Shown here: positions 21,896 through 33,074 of the stretch, piece by piece
Position numbering within the stretch: the first letter of the stretch is position 1
Layout of the letters: every line of letters begins with the position of its first letter
Assembly (NCBI GenBank): GCA_019925095.2
Contig: CM034401.1
Coordinates: 14,482,338-14,546,337 of the forward strand
DNA length: 64,000 nt
Direction: 5' to 3'
From: Dendrolimus kikuchii
Taxonomy: Eukaryota; Arthropoda; Insecta; Lepidoptera; Lasiocampidae
Made by a program: the position numbers and the translations under genes
Notes under the pieces: model-generated
Told to the model about the DNA's origin: nothing
Databases searched by the model: none
Seen by the model: only the letters and a program-made list of their open reading frames with translations

Positions 21896-22240
21896 TACTG
21901 TCACACTTTTTAGATATATCCAAAAATATCCTCTGAAAATTGAATGTAACATGTTCAATTATTTCAGACAATGTGGTGAAAAAAAATATAATACATACTT
22001 TCATATTATGTATGTAGGGTGAACGAACCCGAACGAACTGAATAACTAAATTATTACCTAATTTTTATTCGTTAATATATATTTCTACTTTCTTCTTCTG
22101 TACAATAAATAGTTGATTAATTACTGTGTCCTGTTATCTATATTCAACACTCATAAAATTGAGAATCGGATGAAGATAAAGCATATTTCAGTATTCGTAC
22201 CAAAATAACACTTTGTTAGGTTTTAAAAATATGACATAAT
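21896..22240. other. AT-rich DNA, nothing recognised
   Basis: No gene, RNA or repeat is supported here. Confidence 0.35.
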
Positions 22241-23800
22241 AAGCTGCGTTGCTACGACAGTAGTTATCAAACTTTAGTCCACAAGTTCTGGTTACATTGT
22301 TGTTACAAATGATTAAACTGATTCAGTCGACTAAGTTTTCTGAGCAGAATTTCAACAAAAGAACAAAACCGTCTACGAATGCAGCAAACTTTATCTTCAC
22401 ACCCCACTCGAGCTGTGGCAATAAAAATATCATAATAAAAACGAGAGTTACAAAAGCAAATTTTATTTCGTCGACATAAAACTTTCTCAGAGCTTCGACG
22501 TCGGTTTTGGCCGGAAATGGAAGGGACAAGGGCAGACGGCTTCCGCTCTGGGGCAAACGGTGACAACATAGCAAAAACAATACGCTGGACCGACCTCACT
22601 AGACGGAAATTAGATACGTATATCAAAAAAGTAGAAAACCGTGTTGGACAATTAAACGGTGATATATCTAATGCTCGTAGACATTTGTTCGATTAATAGT
22701 GTATCAAAGATTGAAGAAAAAGAATGGAAGAAATAAACCACAAATTTATCAAAACCCGCCCAATACCTTTACTTTGAAACGGCAAATGACGCCATTGAAT
22801 AAAGCCTGAGATCCAAACGAATAATGTACTCCATACATCTCTGGCTACAAGTTAATACAGTGGACGGATCAAAGGGCCACATACGGAAACGCTGCGAGCT
22901 TAGAATAAACCAATTATGAGTGAAATATTAGGGATCAGTCCGCTCCGGGAAAGGTCTTTGATCACACGTTGCTAACTGCTTATATTTCTTTCCGGGAGCC
23001 GCAAGGGCCCAGCGAAGCCACCCAAATAGCCGAATATAAGCGAAACTCTTAATAAATTGCAGAAATTGGTGGCTAGGAGACTAATACCCCCGGAACGGGA
23101 AATAAGCCGGTCGTAACGCCGGTTAACTGCGCGTGCCGAGTAATCATTTTCGGACAGGATATTTACTTCCGTCTGTTCCACTGATATACGACAACGGCCT
23201 CGGTTCTTATTAAAAGGTCTATGAAAGAGTCGGTCGCCATCGAGATTCGCCCATCACTACCGCAAACAACGAAATGATTTTGTATACCTAATGAAGTTGC
23301 GTGAGTAAAGTAGCCGAGTATAAATAAATTAGGAGCGATCAGTGCCGTGACGTCCGAAACACCGCTCCGTTTTCAATTAGAGTGAAAGCCGGGGACGATA
23401 TGGATATTTTGTGAAATGGGAAAATAATCGAATTTCGACTGAATAATGAGAGAGCCCTCACCGATGAATGGTGAGCAAGAGAGCGGTGACACAAAGGGTA
23501 TTTAACTCGCACTTAGTGCTTTTTGTGAGCCCCCGCCGCGCCGGACGCACTCTGGGCACCGACCCGCCGATTATATTGTCGTTATCGCCCTATAACGTAT
23601 GCAGAATATAACACGCATTATCTCCATTGCCAGTATCCATACCCGTTTTCGTTCGCCCGTAATCCTTTGATTTATAATATCCATTTGAAATATAGCCGTT
23701 GGCCGCAATTTATTTAAATTATTCCAACAGTCAATTAACGAGATAGCTTTTGTGCGATGTAGGTTACGATGTGTTTACTGAATTGAACATCAAACCTATA
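22241..23800. other. Repeat-poor, GC-richer segment; candidate conserved noncoding region
   Basis: Unlike its neighbours this 1.5 kb has no recognised transposon and is compositionally balanced, with GC-rich patches at 22490-22610, 22960-23120 and 23520-23600. Open frames up to 107 codons occur on the minus strand (22303-22626), but none has a motif I know or clear splice borders. I suspect regulatory or otherwise constrained DNA; this is inference from composition only. Confidence 0.3.
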
Positions 23801-23874
23801 CATAAAAATAAATTTTAAATACACATTCTGTTTGTGCGTTTGTGCACACTAATCCAATGAACCAATTTTTTTTT

Positions 23875-23990
23875 GGACTGACGACCTGCGCAAGGTCGCC
23901 GGTAGGCGCTGGATGGGGAAGGCAGATGACCGTGATGAGCGGTGCCGACTTGGGGAGGCCTACTTCCAGCAGTGGACGATTATTGGCTGA
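23875..23990 (+). pseudogene. LINE C-terminus and 3' tail fragment
   Basis: One frame reads GRRWMGKADDRDERC and GEAYFQQWTIIG then stop, a typical C-terminal end of a lepidopteran LINE. The nucleotide tail CCAGCAGTGGACGATTATTG GCTGA resembles the 3' end of the tRNA-derived SINE at 5.05 kb. Confidence 0.6.
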
Positions 23991-24104
23991 CGACGAATTT
24001 TGTTTTACTTTTAGTATTGTATAAACATAGATTTAGGTTAACACTTGAAGTTCTATAATATTCACACCAATTCTCAAATAAAACCGACACGTCAAAAAAA
24101 ACTT

Positions 24105-24343
24105 TAAGGTCCATACTAACATCGTACTAATATTTTAAACGCTAAAGTTTGTAAGAATGGATGTATGTATGTTTGTTACTCTTTCACGCAATAACTACTG
24201 AATTGATTTTGATGAAACTTGACAATAATATAGCTTACACATCAGAATAACACATAGGCTATAATTTATAAAGATATAGCGTGAATTATCCAAAATATAA
24301 CGATTTTCCATCATCACGCAGGTGAAACCGCGAGCGCAGCTAG
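24105..24343 (+). mobile_element. Helitron-like element, short
   Basis: It starts in TACTAATATTTTAAACGC, contains GGATGTATGTATGTTTGTTA, and ends GCGAGCGCAGCTAGT with the CTAGT terminus at 24343. The pattern (microsatellite near the 5' part, CTAG end) fits Lep1-type elements. Noncoding. Confidence 0.7.
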
Positions 24344-24561
24344 TATAAAAATATAATGATTGTTCATTCCTGCTATGTGATCTTCGGAATTTACTAGCTG
24401 ACATGATACTCGATATACTTTACACGTTCAGTTACTGTGATGAACTTAAGATACCTTTTTCCAGGAAAATGGATAGTTTCCACGGAATATATAGGTATAA
24501 ACGAGTCAAAGGTCACGCGAGTAACCTTACGTAGAGAACTAGTATATATATATATATGACA

Positions 24562-24857
24562 GGAGTTCAGCAGACAGACAGACGGCCCACTCGATGGAAA
24601 GCGGTTACCATCGCCTATGGACATTTGTAACATCAAAGATGCTACAAATGCGCTGCAGCTCTCTTAAGGGAGATTGAAACTTGGTCACTAATGCTGGAAC
24701 ATAACACAAGGTTGTTATGGCGGCATACTCTAGACCAGGGGTGGTCGCCATCTTGTCGAGCAAATACCCTACCACCTGACTGTGGGTTGTTTAGTCGCCT
24801 CTTACAACTGGCCGCCCGGCCGCAGGACATTGTATTCTTTCTCCGTTCCTGCACGGA
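24562..24857 (-). mobile_element. Family A retroposon, full length
   Basis: Extends from CAGGAGTTCAGCAGACAGAC to CTCCGTTCCTGCACGGATAG. The plus-strand order is the reverse of the sense copy at 16.4 kb. It lies 94 bp from another copy in the same orientation. Confidence 0.85.
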
Positions 24858-24950
24858 TAGATTAGTTATATACGAACTATTTATTGATAAAAAATTAATT
24901 TGCAACTTTATAGTAATTGAAGTATTTCCTGGAGTTGTTAAAAAAAAAAA

Positions 24951-25197
24951 TATTGCGTGAGTTCAGCGGACAAGCAGATGGCCTACTTGATGGAAAGCGG
25001 TTACGCCTATGAACATCTGTAACACTCAAGGTGCTACCAATGTGCTGCCGCTCTTTAAAGAGGGATTAGAACCTGGCCACTAATGCCGGAACACAACTCA
25101 AAGTTATTATGGCGAAATGTTTTAAACCAGGTGGTAGCCATCCAGACGGGCAAATACCGTACCACCACTAATTGTATTCTCTCTCCATTCCTAGAAG
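24951..25197 (-). mobile_element. Family A retroposon, adjacent diverged copy
   Basis: Begins TATTGCGTGAGTTCAGCGG and ends TTCTCTCTCCATTCCTAGA. It lacks the CCGCCCGGCCGC segment, so it has an internal deletion of about 45 bp. Confidence 0.75.
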
Positions 25198-25868
25198 GAT
25201 AATTGATATAGAGTTACGAGTAATTTTTACTTCAGCGTTAACGGAAAAACTTATTTCATACGTAAAATGGGTGTTAAAATGGGTCCCTTTTTGAAATACC
25301 CGCATATTTATTAGTAAAGTCAAACATACCTTTTGAAAGTGGGAACGTCTGAATATTTCTCCGAGTATTTGAATAGGCAAATTCCATACAAACATTCGAT
25401 TGATACGAATAATTCTGGAAGGGAAAACGATATTTCAACGTAGAATTTAAGCAAACTTTGCGCGAGGGAAAGTTAGTTAACCAACTTTTTCGTGAAAAAG
25501 AGCCGTAGGTTAATTCGGATCTTGGTCGTAGTACTTATTTACAATAAGCCTTATGGGAGTCGAGTATGAATTGTTAGAATGAATTTCATTTTTAGGGGAT
25601 AAAGAATTAGGGATGGGATTACTGTGCGTAGTTGATGACAGAATTTTTTTGACACTGTCATTTTGGAAAATTTGTTAATTTTTTCTTTAGAGTAGGTAGT
25701 CTAACATATGTTTGTTTTGTCGACAGGATGACGGAAGCTCTTTGCATTCGAATACCGATTAAAACCTTTTTCCTTTAAATTTTCTTACACCTCTCACTTT
25801 ACTCTCTATGTGTCATTGGCAAAATCAATGCCTATGAGTTGGCGCCATTTGGAACAAAAATAGAATAT
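25198..25868. other. No gene recognised
   Basis: AT-rich unique DNA between family A and the solo LTR; nothing supported. Confidence 0.35.
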
Positions 25869-26298
25869 TGTTACGTGCGAGCGGGGTACGCTCTTGGGAT
25901 TGGAAGGAAACACCAGTTTTTAAATAAACGCTTTTATTGACTTACACAGCCGCACGTAATACCTCTTTGCAGGGTTGCCCCTATACGCACGACTAACGGT
26001 GTACAGTTCCGACGATAAGGTGTCTCGCTCACAATACCGTCGCCGATATTGCGTAGACCACCTCCTGCTACTGCAGTGCTTACCTCCGATATTACCGCGT
26101 GTAGCTTGCTTCTGGTTCGTCTCTCGAACTACGCTACACTCCTCCTTCACTTAACTGTCCACTAAACTCGTCACTAAATTCACCACTTAACTCGTCACTG
26201 TTTTCTATTAAACTTCTCTTCCAACTCTTCGCACTTGTCGCTTCGCTGTCTTGAACCGAACTCAACTCTAAATTGCCCGGTAGGCGCGCCTTACGCTG

Positions 26299-26306
26299 CT
26301 TATATA
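26299..26306 (-). promoter_or_regulatory. TATA box of the family 2 LTR
   Basis: TATATAAG on the minus strand, followed downstream by a G/C-richer leader. It lies 8 bp from the nearest heat-shock element, the compact layout of inducible promoters. Confidence 0.65.
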
Positions 26307-26313
26307 CCCGGAA

Positions 26314-26326
26314 GAATTTTCTGGAA
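26314..26326 (-). promoter_or_regulatory. Heat shock element 1 (three units)
   Basis: GAATTTTCTGGAA matches the three-unit consensus GAAnnTTCnnGAA exactly. HSF trimers bind such arrays. It sits directly upstream of the TATA box. Confidence 0.65.
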
Positions 26327-26395
26327 CCCATAATTTCGTTATTCTTCTATTTACTATCTATCCCTTTCTAACATCTATCTATCTCTGTCTTTTCC

Positions 26396-26423
26396 TTCCC
26401 GAACTTTCTATTCTAGAACATTC
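26396..26423 (-). promoter_or_regulatory. Heat shock element 2 (six phased units)
   Basis: Pentamers in 5-bp register: TTC at 26396, GAA 26401, TTC 26406, TTC 26411, GAA 26416, TTC 26421. Only the unit at 26411 breaks the alternation. The last three (TTCTAGAACATTC) and the first three each form a perfect trimer site. Confidence 0.7.
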
Positions 26424-26470
26424 GTTCATCGTCTATCGAATTCTGAAATATATCCGTCCTTGTCTTTTGC

Positions 26471-26498
26471 TTCCAGAATCTTCTACCTTTTTCTAGAA
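26471..26498 (-). promoter_or_regulatory. Heat shock element 3
   Basis: TTCCAGAATCTTC (26471-26483) is a perfect trimer. In the same 5-bp phase, TTC at 26491 and GAA at 26496 follow after one degenerate unit. Confidence 0.65.
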
Positions 26499-26749
26499 CT
26501 CTTGAGACCGGCTTACGCTGCCAGACAGTTCTACCCTCGGTCGCCACAATATAATAACTTTTTTAATAGATATTTTGTACTATGCTTTTGGAGGTCAGAA
26601 AAGAAAGTATATTTGTCATAATTATTAGTATCGTATATAGTATAATATTAGATTGGTAGTATAAGCAAACTGAATGCTAAAACCGTTTATCTTAAACAAA
26701 GAAGAAGTATTTAGTTTTTTTAAACCACTTATTTGTTTAATTGGATAAA

Positions 26750-26830
26750 TAATAACAGCCCAAAATACACCACTGTTGGGCTCGGACCACCCTATTTTTA
26801 GGGGACTTAATAGGATAACATTGTAAACAT
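26750..26830 (-). repeat. tRNA-derived SINE tail fragment
   Basis: AATAACAGCCCAAAATACAC then GTTGGGCTCGGACC match the tail of the SINE at 18189-18497 in the same orientation. Head and body are missing. Confidence 0.5.
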
Positions 26831-26894
26831 ATTTAAATACTATTTTATTAATACTTCATAACTCTCTTTTCTTTTGATCCAGGCTCACCTCGAG

Positions 26895-27000
26895 TAGCCT
26901 ACCCGCCTGCCAGCCGATGCGTTGCCTGCCTCAATAGGCGAGGCATCGGCTGTTTTGGTATTGTACAGATCCATAGGCGACGGTAACATCAGGTCCATTT
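26895..27000. repeat. Hairpin-bearing retroposon tail
   Basis: CAGCCGATGC and GCATCGGCTG (26911-26953) form a 10-bp stem. The loop holds GCCTGCCT / AGGCGAGGC, which pairs further. It continues into CATAGGCGACGGTAACATCA, the LINE-like tail motif. An upstream TTCTTTTGATCCAG resembles a splice acceptor, but no exon is supported. Confidence 0.4.
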
Positions 27001-28649
27001 GCTTAATTTTTAATAAAAAATATAAATTAGGATGAATTTAATAAAATTTATCGATAAGTCACAGACACAACATTACATCTACCTACAAACGTATGCGATC
27101 GTAAAGCGCAGCTTAAAAATTAGATACGTGTACCTTTCTCACTGAGTTTGCTTTTCATAATCCCCAAGAATGTTCTCCTTAATGATACGACCATTCGTAT
27201 GGATATACCCTTATCTTTTTCCCCGGTAATTTTAATTGGGGTCTGGAATAAATAAATTGTGGTTAAGGCGCCAAGAAAAATTGGTTACACCAACCACCCT
27301 TTTTGCATAAATTTCAAAGATTGAAAAAGAGATTGTAGACGCACTGACAAATGTTTAATGGCAATAAAGTAAAAATTCATTACTTTGATGGCTTTTGATT
27401 GGAAACTGTTAAAAAAGTCAAACCGGTTACAGCCTAACTACGTAGGAGCGTTTCATTTCGGTTTTGTTCTTACTTTAACCTCAAACTTTTGTATTGGTTT
27501 TTATATAGATATTTATGTCAAGCGATGATTATATCCTCTGTATTTGTCATTGCTAATCGCAGCGTCTATCATTGTCAAAATTGCAATTATCTTTTTTCAC
27601 GCTTCTATATTTTATAAATGTAAAATGTATTAAAATGTTGGCAGTATTGTTTCTTGTACTCGTGCAAGCAAAAGTCGACTTTAAGATGACGTACATTTTC
27701 ACTCCGCGACTGGACATAGGATAGTATAATCCCAAACTAAGCAAATGAAGTTGTTGTAGCTTTGTGGCTCTGGTTCGTACCATTCAAGTCTCTACTGGAG
27801 TCTTATTTTTATGAAATAGGTTTGAATCCTAGCCGGGCCAGCATATATTACTAAGGAATTTTCCTAAGAACTTATATGTATCTGATATAAATATTTGACC
27901 CAAGCCATTTACACAAACCTTGCAAACATATTGAAAAAGAAATATCTCAGTGAACTGTCAACTGCGCCCTTAGTGTTCTGGAGTTTTTGGCGGGAAGAGT
28001 AAGAGAGAGTATGATGGGCGAAGGGAGAGACAAACAGACAGACGGAGATAACATAAACATAACGGATGCGGTTATATCAAAATTGCTACAAAATCCTAAA
28101 AATGTACAATATTGGTTCAACAAATAACAATATTTGTATAATAGTGATTGTTTGTAAGCGAAAATTGCGTATTTGTATAAAAAATATGCCACAACAGCAG
28201 GTTATTTGTTTTAAATGAAAGGCTTACAGTCACTGTGGTGAAATTATCAATAATAATTATTTTAGAATATAACCATAACCATATAATCATTAAAAATAAA
28301 TAAATACAAAAATATTCCCCGTATATTTGCAACAGCAACGATCTCAGTTCAGCATTTGCATATTGCGACGGGAAATCTCATGATTAACATTTTTATTAAA
28401 CAAGGATTATACTGTAATCCTTTTTTATTCGACAATTAGAAACGCTATCTCCGGAATTGGTGCGGTCGTAAAGAGTTGGAATAGCTACCTATCGGCTTTG
28501 TAATTAGCAAAATTGCTCACCATGTTAAAGATAACACGCCCTATCATTAAGCTTTTTAGAGTTTTCATTCATTAGGGTGAATAGCAAATATAAATTTAGT
28601 TTTCGCCATGTCCACTCCCATGTCTCCTCGTCCATCTGTCGATTTCTCA
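27001..28649. other. No gene; minor repeat pieces
   Basis: Includes the second ACCGGTT-rich repeat copy at 27404-27480 and a possible worn SINE at 27760-27900 with a B-box-like GGTTTGAATCC near 27821. The rest is AT-rich and unrecognised. Confidence 0.4.
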
Positions 28650-28654
28650 ATCTC

Positions 28655-28800
28655 TCGGGGTCTCTCGGTCTCTCGGCCTCTCGGTCTCTCGGTCTCTCGG
28701 TCTCACGATCTCTGGGTCTCTCGGTCTCTAGGGGTCTCTCGGTGTCTCTGTCTCTCGGCCTCTCGGTCTCTCGGTGTCTCTGTCTCTCGGTGTCTCAATC
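28655..28800. repeat. (TCTCTCGG)n minisatellite
   Basis: An 8-bp unit, GTCTCTCG and variants, repeats about 18 times. Two frames stay open and give Ser/Leu/Arg-rich peptides, but there is no gene. Confidence 0.95.
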
Positions 28801-28937
28801 TGACAGACGAACAGGCGGATATCACTGTCAGTGTATATCACAAGTTTAATTCAAGTACTGTTCAAAGTATCACAAAATCTCCGTTGTGTAACATCAGCCA
28901 AAGTCCTACATATCATTAGCTTGAGAGTTTTTTTTAT

Positions 28938-29241
28938 TGCAGGAGATCAGCAGATAGGCAGACGGCCCACTTGATGGAAAGCGGTTACCATCGCCTATGG
29001 ACATTTGTAACACCAAAGTTGCTACAGATGCGCTGCAGCTCTCTTAAGGGAGACTGGAACCTGGTCACTAATGCCGGAACACAACTCAAGGTTGTTATGG
29101 CGACATACTTTAGACCAGTGTTGGTAGTCATCCAGTCGGGCAAATGCCCTACCACCTGGCTGTGGGTTGTTAAGTCGCCTCTTACGACAGGCCGCCCGGC
29201 TGCAGGAAATTGTATTCTTCCTCCGCTCCTGCACGAATAGT
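28938..29241 (-). mobile_element. Family A retroposon, full length
   Basis: Plus strand from TTTTATTGCAGGAGATCAGC to CTCCGCTCCTGCACGAATAG; the sense strand is minus, with an AATAAA-A(n) end at 28928-28942. It is one of the cleanest copies. A 70-codon frame (29022-29234, minus) is conserved between copies, but with no identified function. Confidence 0.85.
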
Positions 29242-30270
29242 GGATTTAATAACTAAAATACAATACATATATTGATATTGTTTGAAGAGAAGATTTATTT
29301 CTATGACTGCTATAAAATACTTAGTATTTCTCTGAAAATGTTTAGACTGTACCATTTTACGTAACCGAATCATAAAGAGGTTTGTTTCCATATATTACTG
29401 ATTCCATCGTAGAAAACTATAAAATACTTCTCATCTTAAAACCCTCGTAAAGTTCTGAGAACGATATTGAAGGCAGTTTCATTTTAATGGTGACCAGACT
29501 ACGTGACTAACTGGTTTAAAAGGAATATTATGTAAATCAATCAAAATTATTACTTTCATATTAAAAAGTATTAAAAAATATTTGCAGTTGCAATTTGCAA
29601 GAGAAAAACTGTAAGGAAAACCCTTTCATAAAGCATATAATCTCTAATGACCTTAGTTTTAAAAGTAACCCTACACGAATACGGTTTACCTCGTTTTTCC
29701 TAACAAATGTACCCAATCTTCAGACATATAACGACCATTAAACTCTTCTTAAGACAATTAATTAGTATAATACCGCAATTTCAAACACAAATCTCTATGA
29801 AGTTACATCTTAATGAATTATGTTTGTTCTTAAAAGAGTTATTAACGTTATTAAACCTCTTATTATCGTTGTAATAAAATTAAGAAACTTCAACATTTAA
29901 TGTCTCATCACTAAATCACACTTTTGGAGTTGTTAAATTTTATTATTGCAGTTTAATGCTATAAGGTTTAGACGGATAACGCCCTACTCGTATTAGATTT
30001 TTATATAGTACAGTACTGTAACAATACAGTATTTAATTAAATCAAATTTGGATAGCAGTAGTTATGTATTCTGAACATTGGAGCTTTGATTTTGGACCTA
30101 GGCCGCCTGTCTTCATAAACGTATAGCGTAGAAAGCCTATTTTAGCCAGGAATGTACGTACGATCAGACAATAAGAAAAATATCTAAAATAATTTTATTA
30201 TAATTATGTGTATATATTGTTATCATTAACAATATTATAAAATAATACAAAAACCAGTGTCTTTGGGACA
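29242..30270. other. No gene recognised
   Basis: AT-rich unique DNA; nothing is supported. Confidence 0.35.
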
Positions 30271-30279
30271 CTTGATTGA

Positions 30280-30345
30280 AACGAAGTTTGAAGACCATCG
30301 AAGGTCATTGAAAGCCATCGAGGCTATCGGAGACCATCGAAGAGG
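30280..30345. repeat. Imperfect 15-16 bp tandem repeat
   Basis: Variants of GACCATCGAAGGTCATT, AAGCCATCGAGGCTATC and GGAGACCATCGAAGAG follow each other. About four units with heavy substitution. Confidence 0.75.
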
Positions 30346-30730
30346 TTGTATAGTAATAAAGGCAATTACAAAACCTTCTATTTTCAAAACAGCGTATATT
30401 AACACTATATTAATGGATAATATTTTAGATCTTATTTCAATGTATTAAAGTTCTACATTGTAAAACAATCTACAGTGGTCAGCATTTTTACTTTCGCTCA
30501 CACCTATTTTCGTCTAGCCCCATTCTTCGAAAAACGTGCAATAAGGAACTTCATTCCAATAAAGAAAATATGAAAGATACCGACCGTAGGTCACCGTATT
30601 CTTTGGGTAAGGTACCCAGAAAGCTGTCTACGGCACCTTTCAGTTTAGCTTACTAATCTGTTACCCAAGGTATACACCAGCCTAATCAGCAATAGAACGT
30701 CGAATAGGCAATTATGTAATTAAATAATAT
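30346..30730. other. No gene recognised
   Basis: AT-rich DNA without recognised structure. Confidence 0.35.
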
Positions 30731-31189
30731 TGTTATGACTTGAGCAAGACAAATTCACACCTGCATACCTGTAGACGTTTTATTACCATTGCGGCATTCG
30801 GACTTCTTTTGTATACTTTGAGTTTAAAATTTGTGATTATAAAAACAGCCCATTGTGTATTGTAATCTTTTATGGTAGTCATTAGCCAGGTGTGATTCTA
30901 GGAAATTGAGTCCATGCGGTCTAGCAGACATATTGTATTTGTACAGTATAAAGCAATGCCCCAATGGAGGGATGAGGCAGTCGAGCGATAAACAAAGGCG
31001 AAGGAAGACTTGTGTACATTCGGTAAACTGTTTAGTGACAGATTTTGCGCGTCTTATTGAATCGTGCTTAACGTTTGGACTGGTAGTGTTCATTTAAATT
31101 TGTACCTGTGTTATACGTGTTTGTATAGTTCTAATAAATTCTATAGTAATTCCAACAGCATTTTAATTCGAGTCCTGCAACTCGTAACA
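30731..31189 (+). mobile_element. Solo LTR, family 1 (forward orientation)
   Basis: 459 bp from TGTTATGACTTGAGC to CAACTCGTAACA, with TG...CA ends and 4-bp ATAT duplications at 30727-30730 and 31190-31193. TATAAA at 30947-30952 and AATAAA at 31133-31138 are in LTR order. It aligns with the inverted copy at 12420-12883 but with many differences, so the two are old or from different subfamilies. Confidence 0.85.
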
Positions 31190-32136
31190 ATATCCAAAAA
31201 ATATAACCTCATGAAGTTAACATACACCATTTAATATGAAACTGAAACTAGTAATTTTATAAGTCTACACGCTTCTCTGGTTTTCTCGAAGTGAATAGAG
31301 GCGAAGATTGGAAAGAATTCAAAGCGGTTTTTTGTTGAAATTTGAAAAAAATGTTTTGTATTGTGAGTGGCGCACAATGGTCGAGGAAATGAGAGTCTGG
31401 GCGTAGCGCTGCTCAATTTAACTGGTTTCCCGCTAGTCGGGTCTGGATCTTTATTTTTTATGAAAACGTCGGGTATAGCAAGGCTGCAAAAACACATGTA
31501 CACTTATAATAATGTTAGTCTATAAACAGTCTTAAAAGAGGTATAATTGCCCCTTGTACAGGTGCAAAGCGGATTTATGATTAATTGTAAAACCATGTCA
31601 GATGTTAGATGGTACCGACACTCATGATGATTCACGTTATTTAGGTAATATAATAAATTAAATATTGTTTAATATTATTATTAATATCGTGTAGCGGTTT
31701 TGCGAAATCAATTCAGTACATTATCAATTAATTTTTTACGAACTGTTTTTTCTACTTTACATATTTTTATATCTATAAGTTCTATATTTATTAAACAGTC
31801 TATAACTACTTGTACTATTTATGACGTAGTTTATTTTTAGTTTTTAATTGTATTATTAAGTTATTTTTAGTTAGTAAAAGGTTTTATATTTTTTTAGATT
31901 CGTAAATTATTTTGAAAATATGCTTATTAATACAATTACATACGTATATACAAATACAAAATATATTTATTAAGCCTTTAAGAAAAAACAAAGTACAAAA
32001 TTGAAGAATGAACAATGAAACACATTTTAGAGGCTAAAAACACTATACAAAATGTTAAGTTGACTCTGACTCTCAAACTAGACATAATTTACCTGTAATA
32101 TGAGTCAATCAGAGGTTCCTCACGCCAATTGCCAGT
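31190..32136. other. No gene recognised
   Basis: AT-rich unique DNA. A GC-richer patch at 31270-31450 has no recognised motif. Confidence 0.35.
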
Positions 32137-32195
32137 GTTAACATTTAAGATCTCCATGCAGTGTGTATGGAGATCTTAAATATTACTTTGTTAAC
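32137..32195. repeat. Perfect 15-bp hairpin, small-RNA-like
   Basis: ATTTAAGATCTCCAT (32143-32157) pairs with ATGGAGATCTTAAAT (32167-32181) across a 9-nt loop. GTTAAC lies outside on both sides (32137-32142, 32190-32195). It may be a cruciform or a short pre-miRNA-like hairpin; conservation is unknown. Confidence 0.7.
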
Positions 32196-32612
32196 TTTAT
32201 TATATAACAAACTCAAATCAAAGATTTTGCGTAAGACACGTTTATTTTTATTATATTGCTTAAATTAGATTTTTTTTAGGGAATAGAATCTTTGTTCAGG
32301 GTCATGTGTTTTGTTTGGCGTCTCCATATAGAAGGATGCCGCATGATCTTTTGTATACCAATACCTCATAAAATATGTTTTACTAGAATATTACGTTTTT
32401 ATTTTTACTATGCCCATCCCAGTGGCTTTACCTAGGTAAAATTCATTTCCGAAGGCTCTCAAGTTTTCCGGAATTAAAGAAATCCATGTTTTGTCCTTTA
32501 TACTTAAAATGTAAGTGACATTAAATCTTGTTAAAATGTATAAATACCGTGAAACACAAATTCATTTTATTCACATCCTTATTTTAACTTGAATTTCATG
32601 AAAACTTATTTC
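32196..32612. other. No gene recognised
   Basis: AT-rich DNA; nothing supported. Confidence 0.35.
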
Positions 32613-32884
32613 AACTATATAATAAAACTGTAGAGGTCGAATTTCTTAACAATGAAAAAAAGTGCTGAAAACCGTGTCAGGGGGATGTATGAAGTGAAAT
32701 AGAACTAATTTAGATTTTTTCAAAATTTTTTGTTTCTCTGTTTGTACACGTGTCAACATATAGGATACTTTTTATCCCGAAAAATTAAAGAGTTCCCGTG
32801 GGATAGTTAAAAAAAACTTTAATTACTTTAACAGGTTTGAAAACATAATAAATACCTCGCGGACGAATTCGCGGGCATCAGCTA
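32613..32884 (+). mobile_element. Helitron-like element, uninterrupted copy
   Basis: Ends GAATTCGCGGGCATCAGCTA with the final CTAG eroded. It carries GATACTTTTTATCCCGAAAA, the reverse of the module in the 15.9-16.8 kb copy. It preserves the empty site for the family A insertion found there. Confidence 0.7.
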
Positions 32885-33074
32885 TTTCAACTATATTATT
32901 TCCAGTTAACATAAGGAGATTTCATTTGACATACAGATTGTATCAAGTGATTGAGAAATAGTTGCACTGCCTACTTCTGGCTCCACAGAGTAAAGAAAAT
33001 TTGTTTAGGAAGGACTTCCGTGCTCTGTCTCTGAAGCGGATTATCCACCCAACTTAAAGTTAACCAATACCACT

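Larger units (their letters stand above)
25869..26548 (-). mobile_element. Solo LTR, family 2, with heat-shock-element-rich U3
   Basis: The 680-bp unit runs from TGTTACGTGCGAGC to GGTCGCCACA, has TG...CA ends and is flanked by ATAT on both sides (25865-25868, 26549-26552). On the minus strand it reads as a complete LTR: U3 with clustered GAA/TTC pentamers, TATATAAG at 26299-26306, transcribed region, then AATAAA (complement at 25933-25938) and a short U5. No internal gag-pol is adjacent, so it is a solo LTR. A small frame (26134-26331) with the duplicated SDELSGEF/SDEFSGQL word reflects a local tandem duplication. A 4-bp duplication fits Gypsy-type elements. Confidence 0.8.

Noticed and set aside
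22303..22626. 107-codon minus-strand frame as host exon
   Set aside because: It overlaps an 85-codon frame on the same strand in another register, and no domain or splice site can be supported.
26134..26331. 65-codon minus-strand frame with SDEFSG repeats as a small gene
   Set aside because: It starts upstream of the LTR's expected transcription start and overlaps its TATA box; the repeat is a local tandem duplication.
26895..27000. Host exon after a TTTTGATCCAG acceptor-like site
   Set aside because: The frame has stops, and the sequence continues into a retroposon tail motif.
28577..28919. Ser/Leu/Arg-rich open frames
   Set aside because: Translation of the (TCTCTCGG)n minisatellite; no gene signals.
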